Shown here: piece by piece, positions 39,666 to 49,638 of the stretch
Position numbering within the stretch: the first letter of the stretch is position 1
How the letters are laid out: each line of letters begins with the position of its first letter
NCBI RefSeq assembly: GCF_014779595.1
Contig: NZ_JACXZT010000019.1
Coordinates: forward strand, 1,271,808-1,335,807
Source: Halomonas sp. ML-15
Lineage (GTDB): Bacteria > Pseudomonadota > Gammaproteobacteria > Pseudomonadales > Halomonadaceae
DNA length: 64,000 nt
Reading direction: 5' to 3'
Position numbers and translations under genes: made by a program
The notes under the pieces: model-generated
Seen by the model: the letters and a program-made list of their open reading frames with translations, nothing else
What the model was told of the DNA's origin: nothing
Database searches by the model: none

Positions 39666-40399
39666 CACGCCCCGCTGAGCCAAGCGACGCGCTCTACACC
39701 ACCCACTTGCCCGGCGGCCACCACTGGTCGTTGCGCCTGCGCCGCGGCACCACCCTGACGCTTGCCGCCAGCGCAGCAAACGCCAATGTCGGCCTGCTCT
39801 GCTACAACCCCGAGAACCTGCTCGAGCGCCTCAACCTGCCCGACACCCTGAAGTGCCAGCACACCTTCAAGCTGACCCAGGGCCACTGCCTCTACTCCGA
39901 TATGGGGCGCATCTTCGCCTCGATCATCCACGACGACCTGGGCTGGCACGACAGCGTTGGCGGCAACCTGATGCGCCACCACCTGGTCGCCAAGGGCTGG
40001 CAGCCGGTGAGCTATCAGCAGGCCCACAACGACTGGACCCGCAGCGGCCACGACGCCTTCCTGGTGGAGCTGGCCAAGTATGGGCTGGGCCGCCGCGACC
40101 TGGCCGCCAACCTAAATCTCTTCTCGCGGGTGGAGAGCGACGCCGACGGCCAGCTGCGCTATGTGCCGGACCACTGCCAGGCCGGCGACAGCGTCACGCT
40201 GCGCGTCGAGATGGACACCCTGGTGCTGCTCCACACCTGCCCCCATCCGCTCGACCCCAGCCCCGACTACCCGCGGCGCGGCGTGGATATCCGCCTGGGC
40301 GTCGCCCCGCCGCCGGATGAGAACGACCTCTGCTACCGCTCGCGGCCGGAGAACGCCCGCGGCTTCGAGAACAACCGCCTCTACCACCTGGGCCTCTGA
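39662..40399 (+). CDS. cgdA: Carboxyguanidine deiminase subunit (UAAP1/DUF1989)
   Basis: This 245-residue protein belongs to the DUF1989 family long annotated as urea amidolyase-associated protein 1. In guanidine-degrading bacteria the two UAAP proteins form carboxyguanidine deiminase, which converts carboxyguanidine to allophanate and ammonia. Conserved Cys and His appear in LLCYNPENLLERLN, DTLKCQHTF and HTCPHPLDP. The riboswitch and the downstream carboxylase and allophanate hydrolase support this role over urea metabolism. Confidence 0.85.
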   Translation: MTRPAEPSDALYTTHLPGGHHWSLRLRRGTTLTLAASAANANVGLLCYNPENLLERLNLPDTLKCQHTFKLTQGHCLYSDMGRIFASIIHDDLGWHDSVGGNLMRHHLVAKGWQPVSYQQAHNDWTRSGHDAFLVELAKYGLGRRDLAANLNLFSRVESDADGQLRYVPDHCQAGDSVTLRVEMDTLVLLHTCPHPLDPSPDYPRRGVDIRLGVAPPPDENDLCYRSRPENARGFENNRLYHLGL

Positions 40400-40414
40400 G
40401 GGAGGATGCACCGC

Positions 40415-41053
40415 ATGATCATCGAAAGCACCCTGCGCCCCGACAACGCCGTGAGTCGCATCACGGTAGACGCCGGCGATCACTACATCGGCACCCTGAA
40501 GGCCGGTCAGACCCTGCGCATCCTCGACCTGGAGGGCAATCAGGCCGCCGACACCCTATTCTACAACGCCCACGACACCAGCGAGCGCTACAGCGCCATG
40601 GACACCGTGCGCGAGCAGGGCGCCGTCTATCTCAGCGCCGGCTCGACGCTGCTCTCCAGCGCAGGCCGGCCGATGCTGACCATCACCGCCGATACCTGTG
40701 GCCGCCACGACACCCTGGGCGGTGCCTGCGCCAGCGAGAGCAATACCGTGCGCTACGACCTCGAGAAGCGGCATATGCACTCCTGCCGCGACAACTGGAT
40801 GCAGGCCATCGCCGACTATCCGCAGTACGGCCTGACCAAACGCGATATCACCCATAACATCAACTTCTTCATGAACGTGCCGGTGACCCCCGAGGGGGGA
40901 CTGACCTTCGAGGACGGCATCTCGGCACCCGGCAAGTACGTGGAGATGGTCGCCGAGATGGACGTGATCGTGCTGCTCTCCAACTGCCCGCAGCTCAACA
41001 ATCCCTGCAACGGCTACAACCCGACCCCCGTCGAGCTGCTGGTGTGGGACTAG
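40415..41053 (+). CDS. cgdB: Carboxyguanidine deiminase subunit (UAAP2/DUF1989)
   Basis: This 212-residue DUF1989 protein is the partner of the previous gene product (formerly UAAP2). Family features include [29 protein letters not shown] and the C-terminal [19 protein letters not shown] with its cysteines. The ATG at 40415 is preferred over 40406 because GGGAGG sits nine bases upstream of it, while for 40406 it is too close. An 87-base gap rich in short GC hairpins separates it from the carboxylase gene. Confidence 0.85.
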   Translation: MIIESTLRPDNAVSRITVDAGDHYIGTLKAGQTLRILDLEGNQAADTLFYNAHDTSERYSAMDTVREQGAVYLSAGSTLLSSAGRPMLTITADTCGRHDTLGGACASESNTVRYDLEKRHMHSCRDNWMQAIADYPQYGLTKRDITHNINFFMNVPVTPEGGLTFEDGISAPGKYVEMVAEMDVIVLLSNCPQLNNPCNGYNPTPVELLVWD

Positions 41054-41140
41054 TCATCTGCTGGCATTGACCCCGGGGACGACCCCGGCGGCACTTTTCC
41101 CGGACGCGGGACGACCCGCACCGTTGATGGACAAGGCAAT

Positions 41141-44100
41141 ATGTTTAGCAAGGTTCTGATTGCCAATCGCGGCGCCATCGCCGCCCGCATCCTGCGCACC
41201 CTCGAGCGGCTCGGTGTCGGCTCGGTGGTGGTCTACGCCGAGGCCGATCGCGACGCACCCTATGTCTACCAGGCCGATGAATCCTACTCGCTGGGAGACG
41301 GCGCGGCCGCCGACACCTACCTGGATATCGACAAGCTGATCGCCATCGCCCGCCAGAGCGGCGCCCAGGCGGTACATCCCGGCTACGGCTTCCTCTCCGA
41401 GAACACCCGCTTTATCGACGCCTGCGAGGCCGCCGGACTGGTGTTCCTGGGCCCCACCGCCGAGCAGATCCGCGGCTTCGGCCTCAAGCATGAGGCGCGC
41501 CTGCTCGCCGAGCGCGCCGAGGTGCCGCTGGTGCCCGGCTCCGGGCTGCTCGACGGCGCCGAGGCGGCCCTCGCCGAGGCCGAGCGCATCGGCTATCCGG
41601 TGATGCTCAAATCCACCGCCGGTGGCGGCGGGATCGGCATGCAGGTCTGCCAGGATGGCGCCGAGCTGGCCCGCGCCTTCGACTCGGTGCGCGGGCTCGG
41701 CGAGCGCAACTTCGGCGATGGCGGGGTCTTCGTCGAGGCCTATATCCCCCGTGCCCGTCATCTGGAAGTACAGCTGTTCGGCGACGGCCAGGGCCGGGTA
41801 GTGGCCCTCGGCGAGCGCGACTGCTCGACCCAGCGCCGCCACCAGAAGGTGCTCGAGGAGTGCCCCGCCCCCGACCTGCCCGACAGCGTGCGCCACGAGC
41901 TCCATGCCACCGCCGTTCGCCTCGGCGAAGCGGTGGCCTACCGCAGCGCCGGCACCGTGGAGTTTATCTACGATGCGCAGCGTCAGACCTTCTACTTCCT
42001 CGAGGTCAACACCCGGCTGCAGGTGGAGCACGGTGTCACCGAGGAGGTCTGGGGCGTGGATATCGTCGAGTGGATGGTGCGCCTCGGCGCCGGCGAGCTG
42101 CCCGACCTGCTTGTGCTGAGCCGCGACCTGGCGCCCCGCGGTCACGCCGTTCAGGCGCGGCTCTACGCCGAGGACCCGCTGCACGACTTCCGCCCCAGCG
42201 CCGGCCTGCTCACCGAGGTGAGCTTCCCCATCGGGAAAGGACTGCGCGTCGACGCCGCCATCGAGGCGGGCCTGGAGGTGTCGGCACTGTTCGACCCGAT
42301 GCTGGCCAAGGTCATCGTCCACGCCGAGGATCGGGCGACGGCCTGCGCGCAGCTGGCCGAGGCGCTGGACGCCGCCAGCGTCTACGGTATCGCCACCAAC
42401 CGCCGCTGGCTCTCCCATGTGCTGCGCGACCCGCGCTTCCAGCGCGCCGAGATCCACACCCGCTGGCTGGCCGATCTCGACTGGGCGCCGCCGGTGATCG
42501 AGGTCCTGGCAGCGGGGACCATGACCACCATCCAGGATCACCCCGGCCGCCAGGGACACTGGGATGTGGGCGTTCCTCCTTCAGGGCCCTTTGACGACTG
42601 GTCATTCCGGCTCGGCAACCGCCTGCTCGACAACCCCGCCGAGGCCGCCGGCCTGGAGATCACCCTTACCGGCCCCACCCTGCGCTTCCACCGCGCCACC
42701 CAGGTGGTACTGGCCGGTGCGGTGCTGCCCGCCACCCTCGACGGCGAGCCGGTGGCCTTCTGGCAGGTGCTCGATATCCCCGCCGGCGCCACCCTCAAAC
42801 TCGGCAAGGCCGCCGCCGGCGCCCGCGCCTACCTGCTGGTGCGCGGCGGCATCGACTGCCCGCGCTACCTGGGTTCGCGCAGCACCTTCACCCTAGGACA
42901 GTTCGGCGGCCACGGCGGGCGCGCCCTGCGCAGCGGCGATATGCTGGACCTGCCCGCGCTCGCCCCTATCCAGCCGCGGCGCCTGGATCCCCAACTGATA
43001 CCCGCCCTGGGCGGGCAGGGGCAGACCTGGCAAATCGCCGTGCTCTACGGCCCCCACGGCGCGCCGGACTTCTTCACCGAGGGCGATATCGACGCCTTCT
43101 TCGTCCACGACTGGGAAGTCCACTATAACTCCAGCCGCACCGGGGTACGGCTGATCGGCCCTCGCCCCGAGTGGGCCCGGGCCGACGGCGGCGAGGCGGG
43201 GCTGCACCCCTCCAATATCCACGACAACGCCTACGCCTTCGGCACCATCGACTTCACCGGCGATATGCCGGTGATCCTCGGCCCGGACGGCCCGTCACTG
43301 GGCGGCTTCGTCTGCCCGGCCACGGTGGTCCGCGCCGAGCGCTGGAAACTCGGCCAGCTAGCCGCCGGGGATAGGGTGCGCTTCGTGCCGGTCAGCCTGG
43401 ACACCGCGCGGGAGCTCGAGGTGCGCCAGTTGGCCGCCCTCGACAGCCTAACGGCGCAGCCCTACGGCCCCCTTGCCGAGCAGTGCGACACGCCGCTGCT
43501 GCGCGACGTGCCGGCCGAGGAGGCCGGCGAACGGATCCTCTACCGCCGCGCCGGGGACGACTTCCTGCTGATCGAGTTCGGCGCCATGGAGCTGGATATC
43601 GCCCTGCGCTTCCGGGTTCATGCCTGGATGCTATGGCTCGCCGAGCACCCACTGCCGGGGCTGCGCGAGCTCACTCCCGGGATCCGCTCGCTGCAGGTGC
43701 ACTACGAGCCACGCGAGCTGGCCCTCGACGACCTGCTCGCCCACCTGGCCCAGGCCGAACGCCAGCTGCGCGACGTCGAGACCCTGGAGGTCGAGTCTCG
43801 GGTCGTGCACCTGCCGCTCTCCTGGGACGATCCGGCCTGCCATGAGGCCATCGACAAGTACCAGCGCTCGGTGCGCCCGGACGCCCCCTGGTGCCCCAGC
43901 AACCTGGACTTCATTCGCCGCATCAACGGCCTGGAGAGCGAGCGCGAGGTGCGCGACATCGTCTTCGAGGCCCGCTACCTGGTGATGGGGCTGGGCGACG
44001 TCTATCTGGGGGCGCCGGTGGCCACCCCGCTGGATCCGCGCCAGCGCCTGGTCACCACCAAGTACAACCCGGCGCGCACCTGGACCGCCGAGAACTCGGT

Positions 44101-44749
44101 GGGCATCGGTGGCGCCTATCTCTGCGTCTACGGCATGGAGGGCCCCGGCGGCTACCAGTTCGTCGGCCGCACCCTGCAGATGTGGAACCGCTATCGGGTC
44201 ACAGAGCATTTTGCGCAGCCCTGGCTGCTACGCTTCTTCGACCAGCTGAGCTTCTTCGAGGTCAGCCATGACGAACTCGCCCAGATCCGCCGCGACTTCC
44301 CCCATGGCCGCTACCCCCTCGAGGTCGAGACCACGCGCTTCAAGCTCGCCGACTACCAGGCCGAGCTGGAACGCCAGGCGGCGGCCATCGCCCGCTTCCG
44401 TGAGCGCCGCGAGGCCGCCTTCCAGGCGGAAATGACCGAGTGGCGGGCCAACGGCCAGTTTACCTTCGAGGATCAGGCCCCACAGTCGGCCGACGCCGCC
44501 GAACTCGACGACCATGAGCAGGGCGTCGACAGCCCGGTGACCGGCAGCCTGTGGAAGCTGCTGGTCGCCGAGGGCGACCAGGTCGACGCCGGCCAGGCCG
44601 TGGCCCTGGTGGAGTCGATGAAGATGGAAGTCGAGATCACCGCCGCCGAGGCGGGCCGCGTCACGCGCCTACCCCTCGAGGAGGGGGCCTCGGTAGCCCC
44701 GGGACAGCCCATCGTGATTCTGGAACCCACAGAGGAAAAGCCGGCATGA
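41141..44749 (+). CDS. uca: Guanidine carboxylase (urea carboxylase family)
   Basis: This 1202-residue biotin enzyme combines a biotin carboxylase domain (about 1-450; KSTAGGGGIGM, VEVQLFGDG-like ATP-grasp segments, EVNTRLQVEHGVTEE), carboxyltransferase domains related to KipA and KipI (about 460-1050) and a C-terminal biotinyl domain with VESMKMEVE (biotin Lys about 1161). Such proteins are usually annotated urea carboxylase. With a guanidine riboswitch and carboxyguanidine deiminase genes, carboxylation of guanidine is the better call. Sequence alone does not exclude activity on urea. Confidence 0.9.
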   Translation: MFSKVLIANRGAIAARILRTLERLGVGSVVVYAEADRDAPYVYQADESYSLGDGAAADTYLDIDKLIAIARQSGAQAVHPGYGFLSENTRFIDACEAAGLVFLGPTAEQIRGFGLKHEARLLAERAEVPLVPGSGLLDGAEAALAEAERIGYPVMLKSTAGGGGIGMQVCQDGAELARAFDSVRGLGERNFGDGGVFVEAYIPRARHLEVQLFGDGQGRVVALGERDCSTQRRHQKVLEECPAPDLPDSVRHELHATAVRLGEAVAYRSAGTVEFIYDAQRQTFYFLEVNTRLQVEHGVTEEVWGVDIVEWMVRLGAGELPDLLVLSRDLAPRGHAVQARLYAEDPLHDFRPSAGLLTEVSFPIGKGLRVDAAIEAGLEVSALFDPMLAKVIVHAEDRATACAQLAEALDAASVYGIATNRRWLSHVLRDPRFQRAEIHTRWLADLDWAPPVIEVLAAGTMTTIQDHPGRQGHWDVGVPPSGPFDDWSFRLGNRLLDNPAEAAGLEITLTGPTLRFHRATQVVLAGAVLPATLDGEPVAFWQVLDIPAGATLKLGKAAAGARAYLLVRGGIDCPRYLGSRSTFTLGQFGGHGGRALRSGDMLDLPALAPIQPRRLDPQLIPALGGQGQTWQIAVLYGPHGAPDFFTEGDIDAFFVHDWEVHYNSSRTGVRLIGPRPEWARADGGEAGLHPSNIHDNAYAFGTIDFTGDMPVILGPDGPSLGGFVCPATVVRAERWKLGQLAAGDRVRFVPVSLDTARELEVRQLAALDSLTAQPYGPLAEQCDTPLLRDVPAEEAGERILYRRAGDDFLLIEFGAMELDIALRFRVHAWMLWLAEHPLPGLRELTPGIRSLQVHYEPRELALDDLLAHLAQAERQLRDVETLEVESRVVHLPLSWDDPACHEAIDKYQRSVRPDAPWCPSNLDFIRRINGLESEREVRDIVFEARYLVMGLGDVYLGAPVATPLDPRQRLVTTKYNPARTWTAENSVGIGGAYLCVYGMEGPGGYQFVGRTLQMWNRYRVTEHFAQPWLLRFFDQLSFFEVSHDELAQIRRDFPHGRYPLEVETTRFKLADYQAELERQAAAIARFRERREAAFQAEMTEWRANGQFTFEDQAPQSADAAELDDHEQGVDSPVTGSLWKLLVAEGDQVDAGQAVALVESMKMEVEITAAEAGRVTRLPLEEGASVAPGQPIVILEPTEEKPA

Positions 44750-46557
44750 CCATCGACCTTACCATTGCAAGCCTCCATGCCGCCTATCGCCGCGGCACGT
44801 TGACACCGCATGCCCTGATCGAGCGGCTGCTCGACCAGGCCAATGCTCGCGGCCATGACCCCGCCTGGATCACTCGGCTGGACCGCGATCGGCTCGAGCC
44901 CTACCTGGCGCGCCTCGAGGGGGAGTCCCCGGACAGCCTGCCGCTCTTCGGCATCCCCTTCGCCATCAAGGACAACATCGACCTGGCCGGAGTGCCGACC
45001 ACCGCCGGCTGCCCGGCCTTCGCCTACACCCCCGAGCAGAGCGCCTTCGTGGTTCAGCGGCTGATCGACGCCGGCGCCCTGCCGCTGGGCAAGACCAACC
45101 TCGACCAGTTCGCCACCGGCCTGGTCGGCGAGCGCGCCCCGGAAGAGTACGGCGTACCGGCCAACGCCTTCGACGCCGCCTACATTCCCGGTGGCTCCAG
45201 CAGCGGCTCGGCGGTGACCACCGCCGCCGGTCAGGTGAGCTTCGCGCTGGGCACCGATACCGCCGGCTCCGGCCGGGTGCCGGCCTGCTTCCACAACCTG
45301 TTCGGCGTCAAGCCGAGCCTGGGGCTGCTCAGCACCCGCGGGGTGGTACCGGCCTGCGCCACCCTCGACACCATCAGCCTGTTCACTCTGACCGCCGACG
45401 ATGCGCATACGGTCCTCCAGGTCGCAGCGGCCTACGACCCGCACTGCGAGTGGTCGCGGCGCCACGACTTCGCGATCCACGGCAAGGCCTATGGCCAGGC
45501 CCCGGCGCGCTTCCGCTTCGGGGTGCCCTATGAGAGCCAGTGGCAGACCGATACCGCCTACAGCGCCGCCATGCACGCCGCGATTGCCCAACTGGAGGCG
45601 CTGGGTGGCGAGAAGGTCGAACTCGACGGCAGCCCGCTGCTGGCGGCGGCGCGCCTGCTCTATGAGGGGCCCTGGGTGGCCGAGCGCTACCATGCCATCC
45701 GCGGCCTGCTCGAGAGCAACCCCGCGGCGGTGCACCCGGTGACCCGTGAGATCACCCTGGGCGGCGCGACGCCGCTGGCGGTGGACGCCTTCGACGCCCG
45801 CTACCAGCTGGCCGAGTACCGGCGCCAGGCGGATGCGCTGATCGCCCGGGTCGATGTGATGCTCTCCCCCACCACCGTGACCCACCCCACCAAGGCCGAG
45901 GTGGCCGCCGACCCCATCGGCGTCAACTCGCGGCTGGGCACCTGGACCAACTTCATGAACCTGCTCGACTACAGCGCGCTGGCGGTGCCGATCGGCTTCG
46001 CTGACAGCGGCCTGCCCGTGGGGGTGACGCTGTTCGGTCCGACCTTCGCCGACCTTGGCCTGCTCAGCCTGGGCCGCGCCCTGGAGGAGCGGCTCGACCT
46101 GCCGCTGGGGGCTACTGACCTCCCCCGCCCGGCGCTACCGCCGCTCGCCCCGGCCCGGGACGGTACGCTGGAGCTGGTGGTGTGTGGCGCGCACCTCGAC
46201 GGTCTGCCGCTCAATCACCAGCTCACCGAGCGTGGCGGCGTGCTGGTCGAGGCGACCACCAGCGCCCCGCGCTACCGACTCTTCGCGCTGGCCGACGGGC
46301 CGCCGGCGCGCCCGGCCATGACCCGCGACGCCGCCAACGGTGCCGCCATCGAGGTGGAGGTGTGGCGCCTGCCGATCGAGACCCTGGGGAGTTTCCTCGC
46401 CGGCATTCCCGCGCCGCTGGGGCTGGGCCAGGTGGAGCTCGCCAGCGGCGCGTGGAAGAGTGGTTTCATCTGCAGCGCCGGAGCCCTGCATGAGGGCGGC
46501 GAGGCGACCGATGTAACCGCCTACAGCGGCTGGCGCAAATGGCTTCAGCAGCGCTAG
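44746..46557 (+). CDS. atzF: Allophanate hydrolase
   Basis: This 603-residue enzyme splits allophanate to two ammonia and two CO2, the last step of the guanidine route. The amidase-signature domain shows Lys75 in FAIKDNID, the serine-rich GGSSSGSA at 149-156 and the nucleophile region GTDTAGSGR with Ser175. A C-terminal domain of about 150 residues (after about 450) matches the AtzF C-terminal domain. The start overlaps the carboxylase stop (ATGA). Confidence 0.94.
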   Translation: MTIDLTIASLHAAYRRGTLTPHALIERLLDQANARGHDPAWITRLDRDRLEPYLARLEGESPDSLPLFGIPFAIKDNIDLAGVPTTAGCPAFAYTPEQSAFVVQRLIDAGALPLGKTNLDQFATGLVGERAPEEYGVPANAFDAAYIPGGSSSGSAVTTAAGQVSFALGTDTAGSGRVPACFHNLFGVKPSLGLLSTRGVVPACATLDTISLFTLTADDAHTVLQVAAAYDPHCEWSRRHDFAIHGKAYGQAPARFRFGVPYESQWQTDTAYSAAMHAAIAQLEALGGEKVELDGSPLLAAARLLYEGPWVAERYHAIRGLLESNPAAVHPVTREITLGGATPLAVDAFDARYQLAEYRRQADALIARVDVMLSPTTVTHPTKAEVAADPIGVNSRLGTWTNFMNLLDYSALAVPIGFADSGLPVGVTLFGPTFADLGLLSLGRALEERLDLPLGATDLPRPALPPLAPARDGTLELVVCGAHLDGLPLNHQLTERGGVLVEATTSAPRYRLFALADGPPARPAMTRDAANGAAIEVEVWRLPIETLGSFLAGIPAPLGLGQVELASGAWKSGFICSAGALHEGGEATDVTAYSGWRKWLQQR

Positions 46558-46576
46558 CCGGCTTATTTGACTAACA

Positions 46577-46604
46577 CAAAGGCCCCACCTTAGTGGGGCC
46601 TTTG
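46577..46604. terminator. Bidirectional terminator after the guanidine operon
   Basis: A perfect 12-bp stem (CAAAGGCCCCAC at 46577-46588 with GTGGGGCCTTTG at 46593-46604) and a 4-base loop lie between the convergent atzF and the unknown membrane-protein gene. The A and T tracts at the stem ends fit termination in both directions. Confidence 0.85.
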
Positions 46605-46622
46605 CAGTGACAGAGGGGGGAT

Positions 46623-47720
46623 TTAAGCCCGGCGCTTGGCGGACGCAACACTTATCACACTGACCCCTATACGCAGGAGAGGCATCAGCAACCATAGCAG
46701 CGGCGTAAGCAGCCAACGGTATACCCATCGTGCGACGACCAAAAGGGGGAAGAGCACAGCCAACCAGATCAGAAACTGGCCCAGCCATGCCGGCCAGCCG
46801 AGCCAGCGGGCGAGATTGGCGCCAAGCGCGCTGATCAAGCTGGGGTGGCGAACGACCACATAGGCGGTGCCGGCCACCGCGGCCACCTTGGCCATACGCG
46901 GCAGTGCCCCGAAGCGTCCGCCGGAGGCGACCATGCCCTGCCCCGCCCGGGCACCCTGGGCCTCGACGCTGCCCAAGCGCGCGCCTCGCGCTGTCCGCCC
47001 CGCCTTTAGCACCTTGACGGTGCTGGCCATGACCAGCAGATCGACACCGGCCCAGCCCACATCGCCTGCGCCTATCGACTCGCCGCGCCGCCACTGGCTC
47101 TCCAGGTCGCGTAGCCCACGGGTGAAGAAATCCCCCACCCCGGCTACCATGCGTTCGCCCTGCAGCCACTCCACGCGACCCTCGTCGCCGACCACAAACT
47201 GGTTGAGCAGCCCGTGGCCGTGAGACTCCAGCAACGCAATGCCCATCAGGCCGCGGCGGTAGGGGGTCAATTCCGCCACCCCAGGCGCCGGTTCGCTATC
47301 ATCGCTCCACCAGTCGCTGACTTGCTGATAGCGCTCGCCAAGCCAGTGCTGTGCGCGCAGGGTGGCAATATCGTGGTCGCGGAAGTAGCTCACCGGCAGT
47401 ACCGTATCCGCTCCGTAGCGCACCAGCAGATCCTGAAAGGGGGGCGACAGCCCATAATCGAGCAGCGTGCTGCGCGCAATGTCGCCGTGGCGCATCATCG
47501 CCAAGGAGGCGCTCATCCACAGCGCCTGATCCGACGCCAAGCTAAGAAAGAGCGCGTTGATCTCCGGCGACTCCTCGCGCAGTGATGGCGCAATAGCGGG
47601 AAGGGTCCGCTCAACCTCCAAGCGCACCAGCTTGGCCTCGAATGGCTCGTGAGACGCCGCCGCGGATACCACGCCAGCACTCAGCACCGCCACCAACACC
47701 ATTATCTGCCAGGGCCGCAT
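46623..47720 (-). CDS. Uncharacterised exported/membrane protein
   Basis: I do not recognise this 365-residue protein. It has an N-terminal signal peptide (MRPWQIMVLVAVLSAGVVSA), a soluble region of about 250 residues with an acidic, Trp-containing middle (HWLGERYQQVSDWWSDD), and strongly hydrophobic segments near 285-345 that look like two or three membrane helices, ending in a basic tail. The start at 47720 has GGGAGGGGAGG upstream; the frame extends into leuA without support. It follows leuA by 29 bases on the same strand but has no evident link to leucine synthesis. Confidence 0.75.
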   Translation of the reverse strand: MRPWQIMVLVAVLSAGVVSAAASHEPFEAKLVRLEVERTLPAIAPSLREESPEINALFLSLASDQALWMSASLAMMRHGDIARSTLLDYGLSPPFQDLLVRYGADTVLPVSYFRDHDIATLRAQHWLGERYQQVSDWWSDDSEPAPGVAELTPYRRGLMGIALLESHGHGLLNQFVVGDEGRVEWLQGERMVAGVGDFFTRGLRDLESQWRRGESIGAGDVGWAGVDLLVMASTVKVLKAGRTARGARLGSVEAQGARAGQGMVASGGRFGALPRMAKVAAVAGTAYVVVRHPSLISALGANLARWLGWPAWLGQFLIWLAVLFPLLVVARWVYRWLLTPLLWLLMPLLRIGVSVISVASAKRRA

Positions 47721-47749
47721 GGCCTCCCCTCCCGGTCCAACATCCAGAC

Positions 47750-49456
47750 TTAGCCCAGGCTCTCGGCGGTGACGTTGGGCGCCGGCGCCTGAGTCGAGCG
47801 GTGGCGGTTGATGGCACTGATCACCGCCTTCATCGAGGCGCTGGTGATGCTCTCGTCGATGCCGACGCCGAACACCGCCTCCTCGCCGAGCCGCACTTCG
47901 ACGTAGGCCACCGCCTCGGCATCCGAACCCTGTCCGCGGGAGTGCTCGTGATAGTCGATGATCTCGGCGTCGACGCCATGGGCGGCCAGGGCCTTGATAA
48001 AGGCCGCCAGCGGACCGTTGCCGGCGCCGGCAATGGTGTGGCGCTGGCCGTCCTGATCGATGGCGGCCTCCAGCGCCACCCGCGGGCTGTCGGCCTCCGA
48101 CGCGAGCCGATGATTGATCAGCGCCAGTGGCGAGGTCTGCTCGAGGTACTCGTCGGCGAAGGCCTGGAAAATCATCTGTGAGGTGATCTCCTTGCTGGTG
48201 CGCTCGGCGACCTCCTGGACCACATGACTGAACTCGATCGACAGCCGGCGCGGCAGCTCGATGCCGTGCTCCTGCTCGAGCAGGTAGGAGACCCCGCCCT
48301 TGCCCGACTGGCTGTTGACGCGGATAACCGCCTCGTAGCTGCGGCCCACGTCGAGCGGGTCGATGGGCAGATAAGGCACGTCCCACACCGCCTCAGGATG
48401 CTGGCGGCGCTCGCTCATGCCCTTCTTGATGGCATCCTGGTGGGAGCCGGAGAAGGCGGTGAATACCAGGTCGCCGACATAGGGGTGCCGCGGATGCACC
48501 GGCAGCTGGTTGCAGTACTCCACCTCACGCATGATCGGCGTGATATTGGAGAAATCGAGGCCGGGATGCACTCCCTGGGTATAGAGGTTCATGGCCAGGG
48601 TCACGATATCCACGTTGCCGGTGCGCTCGCCGTTGCCGAACAGCGTGCCCTCGACCCGGTCGGCGCCGGCCATCACCGCCAGTTCGGCGGCCGCCACCCC
48701 GGTACCGCGGTCGTTGTGGGGGTGGACGCTGACGATCAACCGGTCGCGATGATTGATATTGCGGCAGAACCACTCGATCTGATCGGCGTAGTTGTTGGGC
48801 GTGGCAACCTCCACAGTCGCCGGCAGGTTGACGATCATCGGCTTGGCGGCGGTGGCGCCGTAGGTCTCCATCACCGCTTCGACGATCTCCACCGCGAAAT
48901 CCATCTCGGTGGAGGTGAACAGCTCCGGTGAGTACTGGAAGGTCCAGTTCGTTTCGGGGCGTGCCGCCATCAGGTCGCGAATCTGCGCGGTGGCGTCACA
49001 GGCGATCTTGATGCACTGCGGCTTGTCGACGTTGAACACCACCCGGCGGAACATCGGATCGGTGGCGTTGTAGACGTGCACGATGGCGTTCTTGGCACCC
49101 TGCAGCGCCTCGAAGGTGCGCTCGATAAGGTGCGGGCGCGCCTGGGTCAACACCTGGATGGTGACGTCGTCCGGCACCAGGTCCTGCTCGATCAGCTCAC
49201 GCACATAGTCGAAGTCGATCTGCGAGGCCGAGGGGAACCCCACTTCGATCTCCTTGAACCCCAGCGACACCAGCATCGAGAAGAAGCGCCGCTTGCGCTC
49301 CATGTCCATGGGGTCGATCAGCGCCTGATTGCCGTCGCGCATATCCACGCTGCACCAGATCGGCGGGGTCTCGATACGCTGGTTCGGCCACTGGCGATCG
49401 GGCAGGTCAACGGCAACGAAGGGGCGGTACTTGACGGATGGGTCGCTGAGCATCAT
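47750..49456 (-). CDS. leuA: 2-isopropylmalate synthase LeuA
   Basis: LeuA condenses acetyl-CoA with 2-oxoisovalerate, the first step of leucine synthesis. The 568-residue protein is the long form with [17 protein letters not shown] at the active site, the metal-binding HPHNDRGTG and a C-terminal regulatory LeuA dimer domain (about 430-560) that normally binds leucine. The start at 49456 follows GGAG; a second ATG is the next codon. A leader with an intrinsic terminator lies directly upstream, pointing to attenuation control. Confidence 0.96.
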   Translation of the reverse strand: MMLSDPSVKYRPFVAVDLPDRQWPNQRIETPPIWCSVDMRDGNQALIDPMDMERKRRFFSMLVSLGFKEIEVGFPSASQIDFDYVRELIEQDLVPDDVTIQVLTQARPHLIERTFEALQGAKNAIVHVYNATDPMFRRVVFNVDKPQCIKIACDATAQIRDLMAARPETNWTFQYSPELFTSTEMDFAVEIVEAVMETYGATAAKPMIVNLPATVEVATPNNYADQIEWFCRNINHRDRLIVSVHPHNDRGTGVAAAELAVMAGADRVEGTLFGNGERTGNVDIVTLAMNLYTQGVHPGLDFSNITPIMREVEYCNQLPVHPRHPYVGDLVFTAFSGSHQDAIKKGMSERRQHPEAVWDVPYLPIDPLDVGRSYEAVIRVNSQSGKGGVSYLLEQEHGIELPRRLSIEFSHVVQEVAERTSKEITSQMIFQAFADEYLEQTSPLALINHRLASEADSPRVALEAAIDQDGQRHTIAGAGNGPLAAFIKALAAHGVDAEIIDYHEHSRGQGSDAEAVAYVEVRLGEEAVFGVGIDESITSASMKAVISAINRHRSTQAPAPNVTAESLG

Positions 49457-49638
49457 GGCGTAATCTCCAGGGCGTGGGGGCAAGGTATGGACGAACGAAA
49501 ACGCCCCGAGCGCAGTGGGCGCATCGGGGCGTAGATAGCAGCAGAAGCGCGGCGCTTAGCAGCGCCAGCGACCTGTCGACGAGTGACGACGCACTCGGCG
49601 TTGAAGGCTGCATCAGCAGTAAAACGGTAGTAAGACAT
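49453..49638 (-). CDS. Possible leuA leader ORF
   Basis: This 61-codon frame starts with [16 protein letters not shown] behind a good GAGGG site and ends with TGA overlapping the leuA ATG. It runs through the terminator hairpin. Its own frame is Ala/Arg-rich, but the +1 frame over 49593-49535 encodes a leucine-dense run ([14 protein letters not shown]) just before the terminator. A leucine leader peptide would be expected there, so either the Leu frame is used from a weak start, a frameshift occurs, or the base sequence has an indel. Confidence 0.4.
   Translation of the reverse strand: MSYYRFTADAAFNAECVVTRRQVAGAAKRRASAAIYAPMRPLRSGRFRSSIPCPHALEITP
49490..49532 (-). terminator. leuA attenuator terminator
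   Basis: On the minus strand a 9-bp stem (ACGCCCCGA at 49532-49524 with TCGGGGCGT at 49509-49501) is followed by TTTCGTTCGT, making TTTT with the last stem base. It lies 34 bases ahead of the leuA start and after the leucine-codon run, the expected place for an attenuator. Leucine shortage would let an antiterminator form. I did not derive the competing structure in full. Confidence 0.75.

Noticed and set aside
41054-41140. GC-rich short hairpins between cgdB and the carboxylase gene as a terminator
   Set aside because: Stems are short and overlapping, no T-run follows, and the gene order requires continued transcription.
41054-42559. 501-codon minus-strand frame opposite the carboxylase gene
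   Set aside because: It is a shadow of the biotin carboxylase coding sequence with no recognisable domain.
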